A stretch of 64,000 bases of DNA from NCBI GenBank assembly GCA_963971575.1, contig OZ020612.1, positions 34,079,916 through 34,143,915 on the forward strand, read 5' to 3'. The translations under genes and the position numbers were made by a program. This stretch comes from Liopterus haemorrhoidalis. Taxonomy: Eukaryota; Arthropoda; Insecta; Coleoptera; Dytiscidae. Under the pieces are notes generated by a model. That model was not told the DNA's origin. It made no database searches and was given only the letters and a program-made list of their open reading frames with translations. Shown here in pieces: positions 10,882 to 22,480 of the stretch (within the stretch, counting starts at the first letter, position 1; every line of letters begins with the position of its first letter).

Positions 10882-13875
10882 TTAAACGTTTGAAATTATA
10901 GAATTAATAACGTCAACGGGCATACTGAGTATCCATTTTTTAATAGTTTTTTTAAAAGAATGACTGGAGAATGTAAAAAGATTATTTTTAATATTCTCAG
11001 GAAGAACATTAAATAATTTTGGTAAAATATTAATAAAGAACTGGTTCGTTTTCTTTTTGAAATAGTTTGAGCCCTTACAACGTCCAATTTTTTTACCTCT
11101 CGTAAAATATAAATGCTTAGGTAAATGTAGCGTTCTAAAGAGACTATGTTTTTCCTTAAAAAAATATTGAGCGATGTTAAACAAGAAGAGTTTCGGTACA
11201 CTCAGAACGCCCGTAATTTCAAATAGTTTCTCACTTGGAAATCTACGTGGTTTGTTTAGCATGACTTTTAGTATTAATTTTTGTGTAGTTTTAATATTGT
11301 AAATTACTGTTTTACTGGCACCTCCCCAAAATAAAATACCATAAGTTAAAATTGATTGAACTACACCAAAATATATCATTTTAAGGGTAGACAGGTTCAT
11401 ACAATATCTCAGATTTTTAAACAAATATATAGTTTTACGTAGTCTTCCAATAACATGATTCGCATGTGTTTTCCAAGTGAGACAACTATCCAGATATAAT
11501 CCTAGATATTTTGTGGAATTTCTAATTTCTATTTTGCTGGGGCAACTACAACTTGATAGCTCAGCATAATTGCAGTTTTGATCATGAAGTATGATTTCAC
11601 TAAAATTAGGTAATCTGGTTTTCTGGCACATAAAAGGTACAATGTAAGTTTTAGTAAGGTTTAGCGATAATAAATTCGAATCTAGCCATGATTTAATTTT
11701 CTGAAGACTGACTGAGATGTTATTGAAAACATTATTCCAGCTGTCTCCAGACACATAGTACACAGTGTCATCAGCATAAGACAATAAAAGCCCATTTAGA
11801 TTGAGATAGAGTAAATCATTAATATAGATAAGAAATAGTAATGGACCTAGTACCGTTCCTTGTGGGACACCTGTAGAAACAAAACCCGGTTGGCTCAGAA
11901 CATTATTGATAGAAGTATACTGTGTTCTATCATTTAAATAGCTCTTTAAAAGATTTAAAGTATTGCCGCGAAAGCCATAAGTCTCAAGTTTGGAAATTAA
12001 TCGGGAATGACTGACAGTATCAAAAGCCTTCGCTAGGTCTAAAAAAATCGCTGCCGAAAATTTGTTTTTCTCAAAATTGTCATAAATATCAGACACCAGA
12101 CTACTTATGGCATTATTAGTGGATTTATTGCGTCGAAATCCAAATTGATTATTTGATAGAATAGAATAACTATCTAAGAATTCCTCCATTTTAAACTTTA
12201 TTATTTTTTCGAATATCTTAGAAAATACCGAAACCAGTGATATTGGCCGATAGTTGCCAAGGATATTCTTAGGGCCTGCTTTATGAATAACTTTGACTAT
12301 GGCTATTTTTAGCTTTTGAGGATAGTGTCCCAGAAGTACACATTTATTAAAAAGATTTGACAAAGGTACCGCAATTGAGTTCTTAATGTTTTTAATGGTT
12401 TTTGCAGAAAAACCGTCAAACCCAGAAGAATTACTAGAGTTTAATGAATCTATTGCATTAATTATTTCGACAGCTGAGATTGGAGAAAAGAAAAATGTTT
12501 TAGAGTTATGTGTTATAGTGTGTTCGTAGTTATTACTCATTTTAATACCATCCGCCATTTTTTTGGCAATATTTAAAAAATAATCATTAAAAATATTTGC
12601 CATTTCTTTATTATCGGAAATAGATCTATTATCGGCAGTAGTAACTTGTTTAATTTTATGAACAGAAGATGACGCATTAACTGCTTCTCTAGATAAATTC
12701 CATATTTTCTTAGTATCATTGCCGGCCTCTAAAACTTTATTTTTATAAAATATCGCTTTACCTTTCTTAATAATACCATTCAGTTTGTTCCTATATGTAT
12801 TGAACGTTTTTCTAAGTTCAGTATTAGTGGGATTCGATTTAAGTTTTTTATACATATTATCCCTACATTTAATAGAATTGATAATACCTTGCGTAATCCA
12901 GTTTTTCCTTTTCTTTATAGTTATACTTTTTTTTACCATGCTAGAACAAATACTGTCGTTAAGCAAGGAAATAAAACGATCAAAGATTACATCAGGATTT
13001 AAATCATCATTGATAAAATCAAAATTTTGTTCATTAACAACCGTATTGAGTTTTTCATAATTTATAATTTTAATATTTGATCTACCTGAAGAACTACTGC
13101 TGTAGTTCTCACTTTTATTTTTAAGTTTAAGGTGTAATATAATAGGCGAGTGATCAGTTATTTTGTTGTCAAGGATAATCGGCAAGATATTATCATTCGT
13201 TGTTCTATATTTAATAAGGAAATGATCTATACAAGATTTGGAATTTCCTATTATCCTAGTATAGTCATTAATACAAGATCTGTAACCATTAGCTAGAAAT
13301 AAATTAATATAGTCATTCGAAACTTTAGCATCAGATAAAATATCTATATTAATGTCACCACAAAACACCTCAATATTGTTGGTACAAATATTATTAAAAA
13401 ACTGCTCTAGACTATGTAAAAATTCATGTATATTTACTGCATGAGATCTGTATACTGCTGAAATTGCAATCTTTTCATTATTTTCATTAAATAAGATTCT
13501 ACAGAATTTTATATTTCCAATTTTAACTATTTCGTACGAATAATTCAGGTGGCTTTTAACATACATGATTACACCATCCGCTTTATTCAGAGTACTTTCA
13601 TTATATATTAAATCATAGCCATTAATATTAAAATATTGTGGATTAAAATCCCATGTTTCCGTTAGAATTATGATGTCGAAACAGTAATCAAAATACTCTA
13701 AATAAACTTCCAGCGTTGAAAAATTTTTGTTTATACTCCTGACATTTGTATGAAATATTGACAATTTATTAAGTTTATAATTATTGTCATAGAAATTATT
13801 AACCGATAAATTATAATCTTCTAAACAGGAATATCTGTTGCAATTTATAATATCCGAGTTAAGATCAATCTCCAT
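10882..13875 (-). CDS. LINE ORF2: endonuclease and reverse transcriptase
   Basis: Intact 997-residue protein for target-primed reverse transcription. Residues 37-250 are an AP-endonuclease-like domain that would nick target DNA: N44 in HTNVRSIN, catalytic E73 in LTETW, VYRSH at 141-145, GDINID at 173-178 (D174, N176), SCIDH at 214-218 and TDHS at 240-243. The RT domain covers about 520-780: NYRPISLVSVFSKIFEKI (541-558), NNQFGFRRNKST (575-586), FLDLAKAFD (611-619), GVPQGTVLGPLLFLIYINDL (669-688) and the catalytic YADD at 700-703. A C-terminal region to 997 has no RNase H motif or obvious zinc knuckle. The start is the first Met after an in-frame TAA 12 codons upstream. The length is normal for this LINE group. 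All visible catalytic residues are present, so activity is plausible. Confidence 0.93.
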   Translation of the reverse strand: MEIDLNSDIINCNRYSCLEDYNLSVNNFYDNNYKLNKLSIFHTNVRSINKNFSTLEVYLEYFDYCFDIIILTETWDFNPQYFNINGYDLIYNESTLNKADGVIMYVKSHLNYSYEIVKIGNIKFCRILFNENNEKIAISAVYRSHAVNIHEFLHSLEQFFNNICTNNIEVFCGDINIDILSDAKVSNDYINLFLANGYRSCINDYTRIIGNSKSCIDHFLIKYRTTNDNILPIILDNKITDHSPIILHLKLKNKSENYSSSSSGRSNIKIINYEKLNTVVNEQNFDFINDDLNPDVIFDRFISLLNDSICSSMVKKSITIKKRKNWITQGIINSIKCRDNMYKKLKSNPTNTELRKTFNTYRNKLNGIIKKGKAIFYKNKVLEAGNDTKKIWNLSREAVNASSSVHKIKQVTTADNRSISDNKEMANIFNDYFLNIAKKMADGIKMSNNYEHTITHNSKTFFFSPISAVEIINAIDSLNSSNSSGFDGFSAKTIKNIKNSIAVPLSNLFNKCVLLGHYPQKLKIAIVKVIHKAGPKNILGNYRPISLVSVFSKIFEKIIKFKMEEFLDSYSILSNNQFGFRRNKSTNNAISSLVSDIYDNFEKNKFSAAIFLDLAKAFDTVSHSRLISKLETYGFRGNTLNLLKSYLNDRTQYTSINNVLSQPGFVSTGVPQGTVLGPLLFLIYINDLLYLNLNGLLLSYADDTVYYVSGDSWNNVFNNISVSLQKIKSWLDSNLLSLNLTKTYIVPFMCQKTRLPNFSEIILHDQNCNYAELSSCSCPSKIEIRNSTKYLGLYLDSCLTWKTHANHVIGRLRKTIYLFKNLRYCMNLSTLKMIYFGVVQSILTYGILFWGGASKTVIYNIKTTQKLILKVMLNKPRRFPSEKLFEITGVLSVPKLFLFNIAQYFFKEKHSLFRTLHLPKHLYFTRGKKIGRCKGSNYFKKKTNQFFINILPKLFNVLPENIKNNLFTFSSHSFKKTIKKWILSMPVDVINSIISNV

Positions 13876-14970
13876 GCTAGAATTACAAATATTCTGCTCA
13901 TGTGTGCAGTATTATGAATACGATTATAAATAAGTAAAAAAAGCATTGCACAATAATATAACTATTATTAATAACAATAATAATAAACACAAGATTAAAA
14001 GTACATTACAATTAAAACAAGACACTAAAAAAATATCTTGTTCAAATTTCAATTACATTATGCAATTATATTTTTTTATAAAAAAAAAAAAAAAAATAGT
14101 AATAATAAAGATAATGACCAATATTAATAGAATATAAATAGAAAATAAACTAATAAGATAGGTAATAAGTAAAAACATATAAATAGATAAAATACATAAG
14201 TTAAGTAAGCATATCAGTGAGTGAGAGAGAGACAGATAGATAGGTAGATAGAGAGAGGATACATAGAAAGAGAGAGAGAGAGAGAGAGATAATATGTGTG
14301 TGAGTGTGACTGAGAGAGAGAGAGAGAGAGAGAGAGACAGAAAACAAAAATAAAATGCACATAGATTAAATGTACATTACACTTCAAACAAAAAACACTA
14401 CAGAGAAATATTTTTTTTCAAAATTGCTATGATTCCAATTAACATTTTAGTTAAGGTACAAATCCAGAAGTATTAGACCTAATAAACAAAATAAATAACA
14501 AATAGATAAATAAAATAAAATAAAAACAAAACAAAATCAAATTAGAATAAATAATAAAACAATAAATAAATAAAATACATAAGGTAAGCATAAATAACAT
14601 TGAGAGATAAAAATTGAAAGAAAAAAAAAATAATAATAATAATAAATAACATGTAAATGAAAATAAAAATAAAGTGCAATTATAAGAGGAAAAAATGTTT
14701 GTAATTATTTGTAAATAATTGTAAAAAATTAAATAGAACTAATAGAGATAACAACAGTAAAGGTAAAAATAAATAATAAAACAAAAAATAAATAAAAAAT
14801 AAAATAAAAAATAGTCTTAAATAGAGAGAAAAAATAAAATAAAATAAAATAAATAAAAAATAATAATAAATAATAAAAGTGCAAAAGACATTTGTAGGTT
14901 AAGTATTAGTTATGAAAAATTTAGTTTTATAAGGTTGATTTTTTTCACATTGTGGGCAAATACTTACAGT
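13876..14970 (-). other. Spacer between LINE ORF1 and ORF2
   Basis: About 1.1 kb of AT-rich, low-complexity sequence with no ORF or promoter motif I can support. It includes GA-rich microsatellites (14215-14338) and many AAT/AAAT runs. Such a long spacer is unusual for a two-ORF LINE, where the ORFs are normally close or overlapping. Confidence 0.7.
14215..14338. repeat. (GA)n-rich microsatellite
   Basis: Interrupted GA tracts with GATA/GACA variants, the longest pure runs at about 14270-14290 and 14313-14335. Confidence 0.9.
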
Positions 14971-15642
14971 TTATTGCAAGTCTGTTAAGCAGTGGATCCT
15001 AAAAGTTTCGTCACTAGATTTACAAAAAATTTTACCGTCTGATGACCATACATTATTCCTCCCATATTTGCCCCTTGCAGCAATTAACAGCTCCATATTA
15101 TATCTAGTGAGGTCCTCAAATATTGTTATTTTACTTCCCTTAAGTGATTTTTTTTTCTGAAAAACAGAAGCACGATCAATATAATTAGAAAATTTAACAA
15201 TAATGGGTCGAATTTTTCCTTCTGAAGCTCTACCAATCCTGTGTACTCTGTCCAGTGAAAAACTGTTCAAAGTAACACCCAATGACTTTCTGAACGTTTC
15301 CACAATAACTGCTTGCGTGTCTTCTCTCGGTCTTTCTGGAATTCCGAACACCCTCAAGGAGTTTCTGCGGGAATATTGTTCCATATCCTGGATTTTGGTC
15401 TCCAACTTAGAAATAATAGAGTCCTTCTCTATAACATTAGACTCAAGAGCCTCAATTTTTTCTCTTATTTCTTTCTGTTGTTGCTCATACTTCTTTACCA
15501 CAATCACTGCTATTGATTTAGCTAATTCGTTTAACACTTTAGGAGATTTTAATGTCTCCCGAATTAACTTTTCAATGTCTCCAATATTAATTTCACATTC
15601 AATATTTTCCGTTTCTGTCACACTAACCTTTTTTGGTGGCAT
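14971..15642 (-). CDS. LINE ORF1 RNA-binding protein (L1 ORF1p-like)
   Basis: Intact 223-residue protein expected to coat the LINE transcript as a chaperone in the ribonucleoprotein. Residues 50-90 form a Glu/Lys/Gln-rich coiled coil (KKYEQQQKEIREKIEALESN region). It passes into QYSRRNSLRVFGIPE (89-103), which is the hallmark start of the RRM-like core of L1-type ORF1 proteins. Then come DRVHRIGR (131-138), a basic KKKSLKGSK (163-171) and a C-terminal domain with VWSSDGKIFCK (198-208). The start is fixed by an in-frame TAA six codons upstream. No zinc knuckle is seen. It sits 1.1 kb upstream of ORF2 in the same strand. The family fit is good by motif order and length. Confidence 0.88.
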   Translation of the reverse strand: MPPKKVSVTETENIECEINIGDIEKLIRETLKSPKVLNELAKSIAVIVVKKYEQQQKEIREKIEALESNVIEKDSIISKLETKIQDMEQYSRRNSLRVFGIPERPREDTQAVIVETFRKSLGVTLNSFSLDRVHRIGRASEGKIRPIIVKFSNYIDRASVFQKKKSLKGSKITIFEDLTRYNMELLIAARGKYGRNNVWSSDGKIFCKSSDETFRIHCLTDLQ

Positions 15643-15805
15643 TTTATGTAGTTGTTTAAATTATTATTAATATTAATAAATATATTTTTTTTAAAAAATA
15701 ATTTTTAACTTGCAACTCTTTTAAGCAGCACTGAACAAAACTGCACACAAATAGCACACGTCTAGCTACGTTCGTAATTCATGTGGGCTTATTGAATAAT
15801 ATGAC
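15643..15805 (-). other. Probable LINE 5' UTR and flank
   Basis: Begins just upstream of ORF1, AT-rich to about 15710, then more mixed composition. The exact boundary between element and host DNA is not visible to me. Confidence 0.4.
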
Positions 15806-15860
15806 ACAGTGGCTCTCAAACAGTAGTCTGCGAATCTTTGAGGGTACATAGGTAATAATA
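15806..15860. mobile_element. Isolated hAT left end
   Basis: CAGTGGCTCTCAAACAGTAG is a Buster/Charlie-style terminus of the kind seen at 38811 and 52575. No matching right end or TSD found within the next kilobase, so this is an end remnant. Confidence 0.4.
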
Positions 15861-16384
15861 TGTCACAATTTGAATAAGAACACAAAAAAGAAATACTATA
15901 ACAAATAATAATAATAATAATAATAACGATAAAGATTAATAAAATATAACAATGATGTGAAAATTAAATGTAATAATAATTATGATAGCCCTTTATTTCC
16001 GTTTTTTATGTATAAAAATATGTAAAAAATAAAGAATTTAAAGATAACATTTAAAATCACAAAATAATGATTTGATTTTACTTTTACAAATGATAATAAA
16101 CAAGATTTTTTCTCACGGAGACCATTTCAGGGCAGGTCCCCACTCCTATTGTCATTCTCTCTTTTGCGCCCCTCTTCGCCAGAATTTTTCTCCTGTTTCT
16201 TTTACATTATCTTCCCAGTGTGTTCTTTGTCTTCTGCGGGTTCTCTTTTGATCTATTGGCAAGCACGCTATTGGTGCTATTCAGTGGTCTAACTATGGGT
16301 CTGCAGGGCTCGCAACCGTGGAGGACAATGCTATTCAGAGGCCCATCGGATTCTGACATCAGTATATATGTACCTACTTACATT
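15861..16384. other. Unclassified non-coding stretch
   Basis: (AAT)n near 15905-15925 and AT-rich sequence, then a pyrimidine-rich part at 16130-16260. No gene recognised. Confidence 0.3.
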
Positions 16385-17115
16385 TTTGACGCCCGCCGTA
16401 TAACCATTCACAATTTAAAAAGATATCGGCCATGAATTTCTAGTGGTACCCGAAGTTGGCAATTTTAGTGAGAGTTTGGTGTTGTGTAGAGTATTTATTT
16501 TCGAGCTGTAAGCGCTAAAACTCCAAACCAGAGCGAATATTCGGCAATAGAGGAAACCAAGGCTATTCCAACAGTGCGCAAGGAGCATCTGCTTCCCATG
16601 TAGTACCAGCAAGCTATTACAGGATGTTATTCCTGGTCTTGAATTTCTGCGCGATTTAATAACGTGAAACTTGTAAGTCAGCGATCTGTCAAGAGTTACT
16701 CCTTCAAAATAGACTTGCAGAGGGTTATATTTTTATTTAGCGCCATGAAATAGAAATCCAGCACTAGGTTGGCCAATTGATTTTTCAAATGAAATGAGCA
16801 GCACTCGGATTTCGATGAATTAGGCAGAAGCCGCAAGTTTTTATAGTACTGATTTAAATAATAACTGGAGAGATCATCGCTAAGAATTGCAGCACCATTT
16901 TGAATATGAATATACCAAAACTTGATCGCAGCCTTTTCGACCACCTCTGAAGCCTGCCTGCCCTTTTGGTATATTGTCATCTAAATATGTGCTAATTCGG
17001 TTATATAGCAATTGTTCTAGTAGCTTATAACATATACTTAACAACACAATTGGTCTGTAAGTTACTGGATCTTCTGCAGGTTTTTATGGTTTCATTCGGA
17101 ATTTGTCCTGATTCT
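16385..17115 (-). pseudogene. LINE reverse-transcriptase relic (Jockey-like group)
   Basis: Minus-strand pieces appear in the right order for a LINE RT: PEDPVTYRPIVLLSICYKLL then EQLLYNRISTYLDDNIPKGQ and AGFRGGRKGCDQV (about 16915-17060), and YFEGVTLDRSLTYK (about 16690-16735). After that, in shifted frames, come segments of the thumb/C-terminal region (ALVWSFSAYSSKINTLHNTK). The catalytic YADD region between the second and third pieces is lost to decay or deletion. Frameshifts and stops make it a dead copy. Clade is uncertain. Confidence 0.7.
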
Positions 17116-18518
17116 AGTCCGTAAGACAAAGCCTTAATGATAAGTCAGTTTTCTCTGGTAGAGTAGGTTAAATTTAAATCTTTGGTTGTTTCCTACCAAC
17201 TATTTTTCCTAGTTTCGTCTTAATAATATTGTCTTTCAAAATACTCTTTCCTCTTCAATAATCTTTAAATTTGCTCTTAATTTGCCAGGCTTAACTTTAT
17301 GATTCTAGAATGAATATTGATTTCATTAACTGAGATTCAATATTGTCCACGTGTAAGTTGTAATGACCCTCTATTTAGTATGATAGTTTATCCCTTTAGA
17401 CTTCACAGTATTTCCCATGGAATGACAAAGGCTCTGAATACATTTTCCAGTCATTGGTTGCTAAATAGCCAGCGAGATTACACAAAAGCCATCCAAGTGT
17501 ACTGCGAGGAGCGTGTCTGGGGAACCTCAAATGGTTTCATTGCTCTCTCACTAGAGGGATAGAACATCATCTATTTTACACTCTCATTCATTAGGGATAA
17601 TTATGTCAATTTTTGAACTGAATAAAAAAAAATCGTTTTACAAATTAGGAAGGATAAATATTTAAATATTAAGCAAATTACTTGAAGGATACATCAATAT
17701 TTCTTGTCATGAAGTGCCGGCGCCTTGATCAATTGTTTGGATAGTAAAAATAATCTGGTTTGCACATGAGAATACTTTCTAGATATTATTATTGGCACTT
17801 AAATTACAAATTAGTGTTTAGTTTTATCTAAGTACGTTCTTATCACTCACAGTCTTCATCACAAATAATTTTTCTTCACGTTAAGTTTCCTTAATCTTTT
17901 CTGTTTTAAATATATATTTATGTTAGGGGTACTTCTATATCTAAGATTATAAGCACTCCATAAATGTATACTGAATAAACATACATATCAACTAATTATA
18001 TAATTAGTTACCAGTACTAATAATAACTTACAATTTACAATAATAACAAAATTAATAATATTACTAATAATTAGTTTTGAATAATGCTTAGAATAATTCT
18101 TATCTAAGACCATCAAATAATAAATGCCTTGTGTATCCAACTGTAAATACATAAAGCTGTTCATATTGCCCGCAGTGTATAATGGGACGCGCATGCGTAC
18201 TCACCCATGAATAATGAACGTTCTATACATGGCTATTGTTTAGTAATTTAAAATTTTTGACGCTCAGCAATAATGGCTATATTTTCCTCACACATATCAT
18301 CTTTATAACTAGAATATTATTTATAAGTTATAATAAATAAAACATTAAATAAATATATTTTAAACTGTGTTGTAGATTACAAGCAGGTGTTGGTTTTAGA
18401 AGTGAATTTCAAGAGTTTTTAAATTAAATTTACTATTTTTATAATGATAAAACTATATAGTTGTAGATAAAATATTGTATTTGATTCGCATATAATGGCT
18501 ATATTATATAGCCATTAA
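17116..18518. other. Unclassified stretch with a short palindrome
   Basis: A 25-bp perfect palindrome (TAATGGCTATA, TTA, TATAGCCATTA) lies at 18493-18517. 17310-17570 is more GC-balanced but no protein family is recognisable in any frame. Confidence 0.35.
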
Positions 18519-18900
18519 CAGGCTCGCATCCAGGATTTTATCTTGGAGGGGGCTTAGAAGGACAAATTGTTTTACAGGGGTAGGGGGATAGACTGGGAAA
18601 TTTTTATCGAAAAATTACTGACCCGACTGGCTCATTCTAACACGTCCCGTGTATCTCTATAAACACAAGTGCTGACAAGAAACCAGAAAGGACTTTACCT
18701 TCAAAATTCAAGTACTTTCATGTCGAAAAAGGTCGTCGCTTCCAAAATGCAAGTGATGACCAAAAAAAATGTACTCGCTTCCAAAATCCAAATAATGACA
18801 AAGAACCTCCTCGTTCCCAAAATAAAAATGAAGACTAAAAAAGAAAAAACTCAAGCGTGTTCCTTGAAAACACGTGTTGGGGGGGGGGGTCAATACTTAA
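18519..18900. mobile_element. Probable hAT-type element with ~40-bp units
   Basis: Left end CAGGCTCGCATCCAGGATTT resembles the ends at 24590 and 56504. Inside are four or five diverged ~40-bp units (CTTCCAAAATGCAAGTGATG, ACCAAAAAA) at 18690-18850, then a G run at 18879-18888. The right end and TSD were not found. Confidence 0.5.
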
Positions 18901-19541
18901 TAAGAAAAGAAATTGTGAAATCGGTATAGATATTATCCTTTTAATCATATACAAACGAGATGGTAATATATGACAATATATGGATGACATACTATTATTT
19001 AAAAAAGTATGAGAGTACAGTCTAACAACAAGGCGGAAAAGGTCCTTGGTTCGATGCTATGAAGAAATGGCAACTAGACGGTTTTGCTCTAAAAATAAAT
19101 CTGAAAGTTCACAAATTCAGATCAAGGTATGCAACCATCGTTATGGTCACGCATTTATAGTTGCAGGTAAAATTTAAACAAACAATTTTGAATCATTCAG
19201 TTTAAGAATTTAGACCTGTATATATTTTATCGACAGTGGTTTATGTTAATAAAACGATCTTTTCGGAGACTTTTTTCTAAAGAGAATGTTGTTATAGTTT
19301 ATTTTTCTTTGCTGCAGTAAATGTTTATTAAGCCAAGCTTATAATTTACTTATAGGAATTTTTTTTAATAACTTTTTTTTAACAATTTGACTAATTATTT
19401 TTGTTTGTTTTTTTGTAAAAAAGTCACTGAAAAATATATTTAGCACAATAACGAAAACGAATAAGGGAATAACTATAACCTTACAGTAACATTGGGATTC
19501 GAGTAGTTTGGCCCAAAAGTCGAAGCCTTTTCTTCACGGTT
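18901..19541. other. Unclassified non-coding stretch
   Basis: No supported feature. A short YMDD-like peptide at 18967 was considered and rejected. Confidence 0.3.
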
Positions 19542-19549
19542 AACATAAA

Positions 19550-19850
19550 CAGAGCCACAGTAAGGAAAACTTACGCTAGGGGCAGAGCCGTGTTTTTGGC
19601 GCCTTTGGCAAATAAAAAAAAAGGTTCTCACCTCTCAAAATTCAAGTGATGACCAAAAAAAAGGTCCTCACCTCCTAAAATCTAAGTGATAAGCAAAAAA
19701 AAAGGTCCTCACCTCCCAAAATATAAGTGACGAGCAAAAAAAAAAGTTCCTCGCCTTCGCAATGGCGCCCCTTAGTCAAGCGCGTCAGCGCCCTTTTCCT
19801 TAGTGCGCCCAGGGCCGTCGCCCCCTCCGCCCCCCCTTACTGCGGCTCTG
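19550..19850. mobile_element. hAT-type MITE with perfect TSD and palindromic units
   Basis: 301 bp between exact duplications AACATAAA (19542-19549, 19851-19858). Terminal repeats CAGAGCCACAGTAAGG and, reverse-complemented, CAGAGCCGCAGTAAGG agree at 15 of 16 positions. A tandem of about four ~40-bp units (AAGGTCCTCACCTCCTAAAA, then AAGTGATGACC-like) fills 19614-19760. No coding capacity. Confidence 0.9.
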
Positions 19851-19858
19851 AACATAAA

Positions 19859-22340
19859 CATGACAGTTACTAAATTTTGTTATCCTATTACCGGCTTTTA
19901 TTAACTGTTTTATCATCTGTGTTCTTATTGATCATTAATTTGTTTTTAATGCAGAGAGTGAACGATAATTACCTGAAACCATTTTCGTTGTTAACTAGAA
20001 AACTACAGAATTACCAGCCATTTGACCTACCATTTAGATTTTAGTCAACTGTCAAAAAAAAAAAAAAAATTATAAGGTCCCCTAATAGATTTATCAACTT
20101 TGTCAAGAAAGGACAAGCGACAAAAACAAAACTCATTTGGAGGTTCGATGACTCCTAAATGGAGCCCATAGTTACCTCATTGATCATATACCTCATTTAT
20201 TTATTGTTTTACAAAACATATTGTTATATTCAAGGAGTTAAATTATAATAAATGTTTTTTCGTCTTTAATATAAGAGGAAAAATTAGTAAATAACCTTTT
20301 GTTTTGCATTAAATCCTACGATATTCTCTTGACATGTCCTTACTAATTATTTATGCCCGTGTTATTTATTTACTTTTAGGTCTTTTAGATCTTTTATTCG
20401 GCATTGGGTTTCAATCCATTCTCGGTTAACATTTTAAATATTATGTCTATATTTAGATAAACAAAATCCCGCATGGATTTTTCCTGCAATATTTTTTAGG
20501 TTAGCGGATAAAAGCACATACATAAGTTAATTTGTGTAATTTTACTAAGGTTTCTATTATTATTATTATTATTATTTTATCTTTTATTTGTTTGTATCGA
20601 CTGGAAAATTTGGTAACCGATGTGTATTATACCAAAAGTAAAATGTATTCACTTATGTGCTTGAATAAGAAAGTTCTTTATGTTCTTTTGTTCGCTACTC
20701 CGAGATATATTGTCACGTGGGTGGCTTGACTGAAAGACAACTCCCGGTTTTAACAATACAAATTTATTAATTATAAATCCAAATTACAAAGTATGGTATG
20801 AATTTGCCCACGGAGTTGGAGAAGTCTTCGATCCACCCCATGTTGGCCAGGATCGATTTCAATTTAGATTTTAGAAAATGGGCACTTTATTATTTACAAT
20901 ATTTTCTTTAAATTTAAATTCCACAGTATCAATGTGAAAATTTTAGATTTCATACAGTCTGTCTCTTGGGAACTTTCCTCATACCCCCTTTCGGCGCGGA
21001 GCAATAATATGAGATTCAGAGCAAAATTTTGGTTACAACCTTTCTGACTTCCCGTTTAAAATATGATACTTTTTTTAATGAAAGTTTCTCGTATGATAAT
21101 TTCCATTGATTCTTCTTTTTTCTTATCTGGCTTTTTGCAAAAGAAACCCACTTACATTTTATAAATAAGACGAAAAATACAGTTATAATTTTAAAAATAC
21201 AGTAATGTCCTATTTGCGGTATAACGTACCTTCTTAAATGCGAATTTCATTGTCTGAGTGTTCCTTAATTACTGAAAGATTTATGAAACATTTACTCATG
21301 TGGTGAACCATATGAGTAATTTTGGTAAAATAATAGTTTGAGATATAAAAGAATAAGTACAACGCTGTTGGCTATTCGTGTACATCATTCCTAACCATTG
21401 ATATTGTAATTTACATACTCGAAGGAATGTTAAAAATTTTGAATATTTCAGATTGTCATTCCCAGCCTTGATAAAGAATTATGAAAATCAAAAGAAGGTG
21501 TGTTTCAGATATTTTAAAAACTATTTACATTTACAACGCATGACGAAAGAGTACCAGAGAAGATATTGAATTGGGTACCAATCAGATAAGAAAAACGACG
21601 TTCGGGGAAATTTTAAAAAAGCGATATAGATGAAGCCATCGTTAGCATAAATCTATAAACGATTGGATGAACAGAAAATTATGGAATCTGTACATGGAAT
21701 TTTGGAAATATGTTTGCGAGAAACAGGAACACATGTAACAAAATTCGTAAATAATAATAAATAATTTTTCAGAACAACAAGTGTTAAAGATCTATTGCAA
21801 ACTATTCAAAATATTTTGAAGATTTCAGAGCTATGTTACAAGAGGTAACGCTCATATTTATGAGCATCTAACCAAGATATTTATCTACTCACCTACATAA
21901 ATTAAATCGAAGGCTTTTCCTGTCTTTATTTCATACTTCGATTCGGCGCGTTACCGATGATCCACTTCAAAAAGTGTATTTCTGTCTGCCTGTTTGTCCG
22001 AGATGTAAAATTGGCTTAATATATTTTCACTTAATCTGGCCCGATAATAGAGCAAAACAAGAATTACAACTGCATGGTATTTAATCATTTTCTTTCTGTG
22101 CGGGGTTACAGAGGATGGGTGTAAAATTTATTATCTACTTGAAATATCTCACTTATTACTTACGTTATATCAAAATTGCATTAAGAATAAAAACGTATAG
22201 AAGTTTAATGTTTACGATATCGCTCTAACGCCTTGGAACATATGTAGACGAAATGAGTGCGGGATAGATTAAATGACGAGTGAACACATGTATTTTGTTA
22301 TAAGAACGTTGTGTTTTACTCGTTTGATTCGGTAGTATTT
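19859..22340. other. Long unclassified stretch
   Basis: No gene recognised. (TTA)n at 20560-20577. 20711-21040 runs TGTCACGTGGG...GGTTACA and looks somewhat like an LTR, but no TSD or partner was seen. 21970-22090 carries the TTTCTGTCTGCCTGTTTGTC dispersed motif that recurs at 47890 and 53540. Confidence 0.3.
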
Positions 22341-22480
22341 TTATACTTCTATGTATTTATTATTTATTTATTTATTTTATTCGGGTGACTAAACAGAGAA
22401 AATTCTCCTACAAGTCTCCACATACATTTTACAAAAAAAAAAAAAAATACATATGTATATATGTAAGTGTATAAATACCA
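22341..22480 (-). repeat. Possible LINE 3' end: TTTA tract and A tract
   Basis: ATTTATTTATTTATTTTATT at 22351-22381, then TCGGGTGACTAAACAGAGAA and an A run at 22432-22447. Short-unit tails of this kind cap many insect LINEs, but no coding remnant adjoins it. Confidence 0.3.

Larger units (their letters stand above)
9577..15700 (-). mobile_element. Apparently full-length two-ORF LINE (CR1/L2/Daphne-like)
   Basis: A complete non-LTR retrotransposon on the minus strand: 5' region, ORF1 (14971-15642), a 1.1-kb spacer, ORF2 (10882-13875), a 1.3-kb AT-rich 3' UTR with tandem repeats, and an 18-base poly(A) tail (T at 9577-9594). An ORF1 with coiled coil and RRM-like core plus an ORF2 with AP-type endonuclease and RT but no RNase H is the architecture of the CR1/L2/Daphne side of the LINEs; exact clade is inference. 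Both ORFs are unbroken, unlike every other retroelement in the window, so the insertion is probably young. The 5' end is not fixed: I place it loosely near 15700 and found no clear TSD. Confidence 0.8.

Noticed and set aside
18960..19000. QYMDDILLFKK peptide on the plus strand, resembling an LTR-type RT catalytic box
   Set aside because: No other RT, protease, integrase or gag motif nearby in any frame, and a stop follows at once; chance match in AT-rich DNA is more likely.
20711..21040. Possible solo LTR (TGTCACG...GGTTACA)
   Set aside because: No duplicated target site, no polyadenylation or primer-binding context, no second copy in the window.
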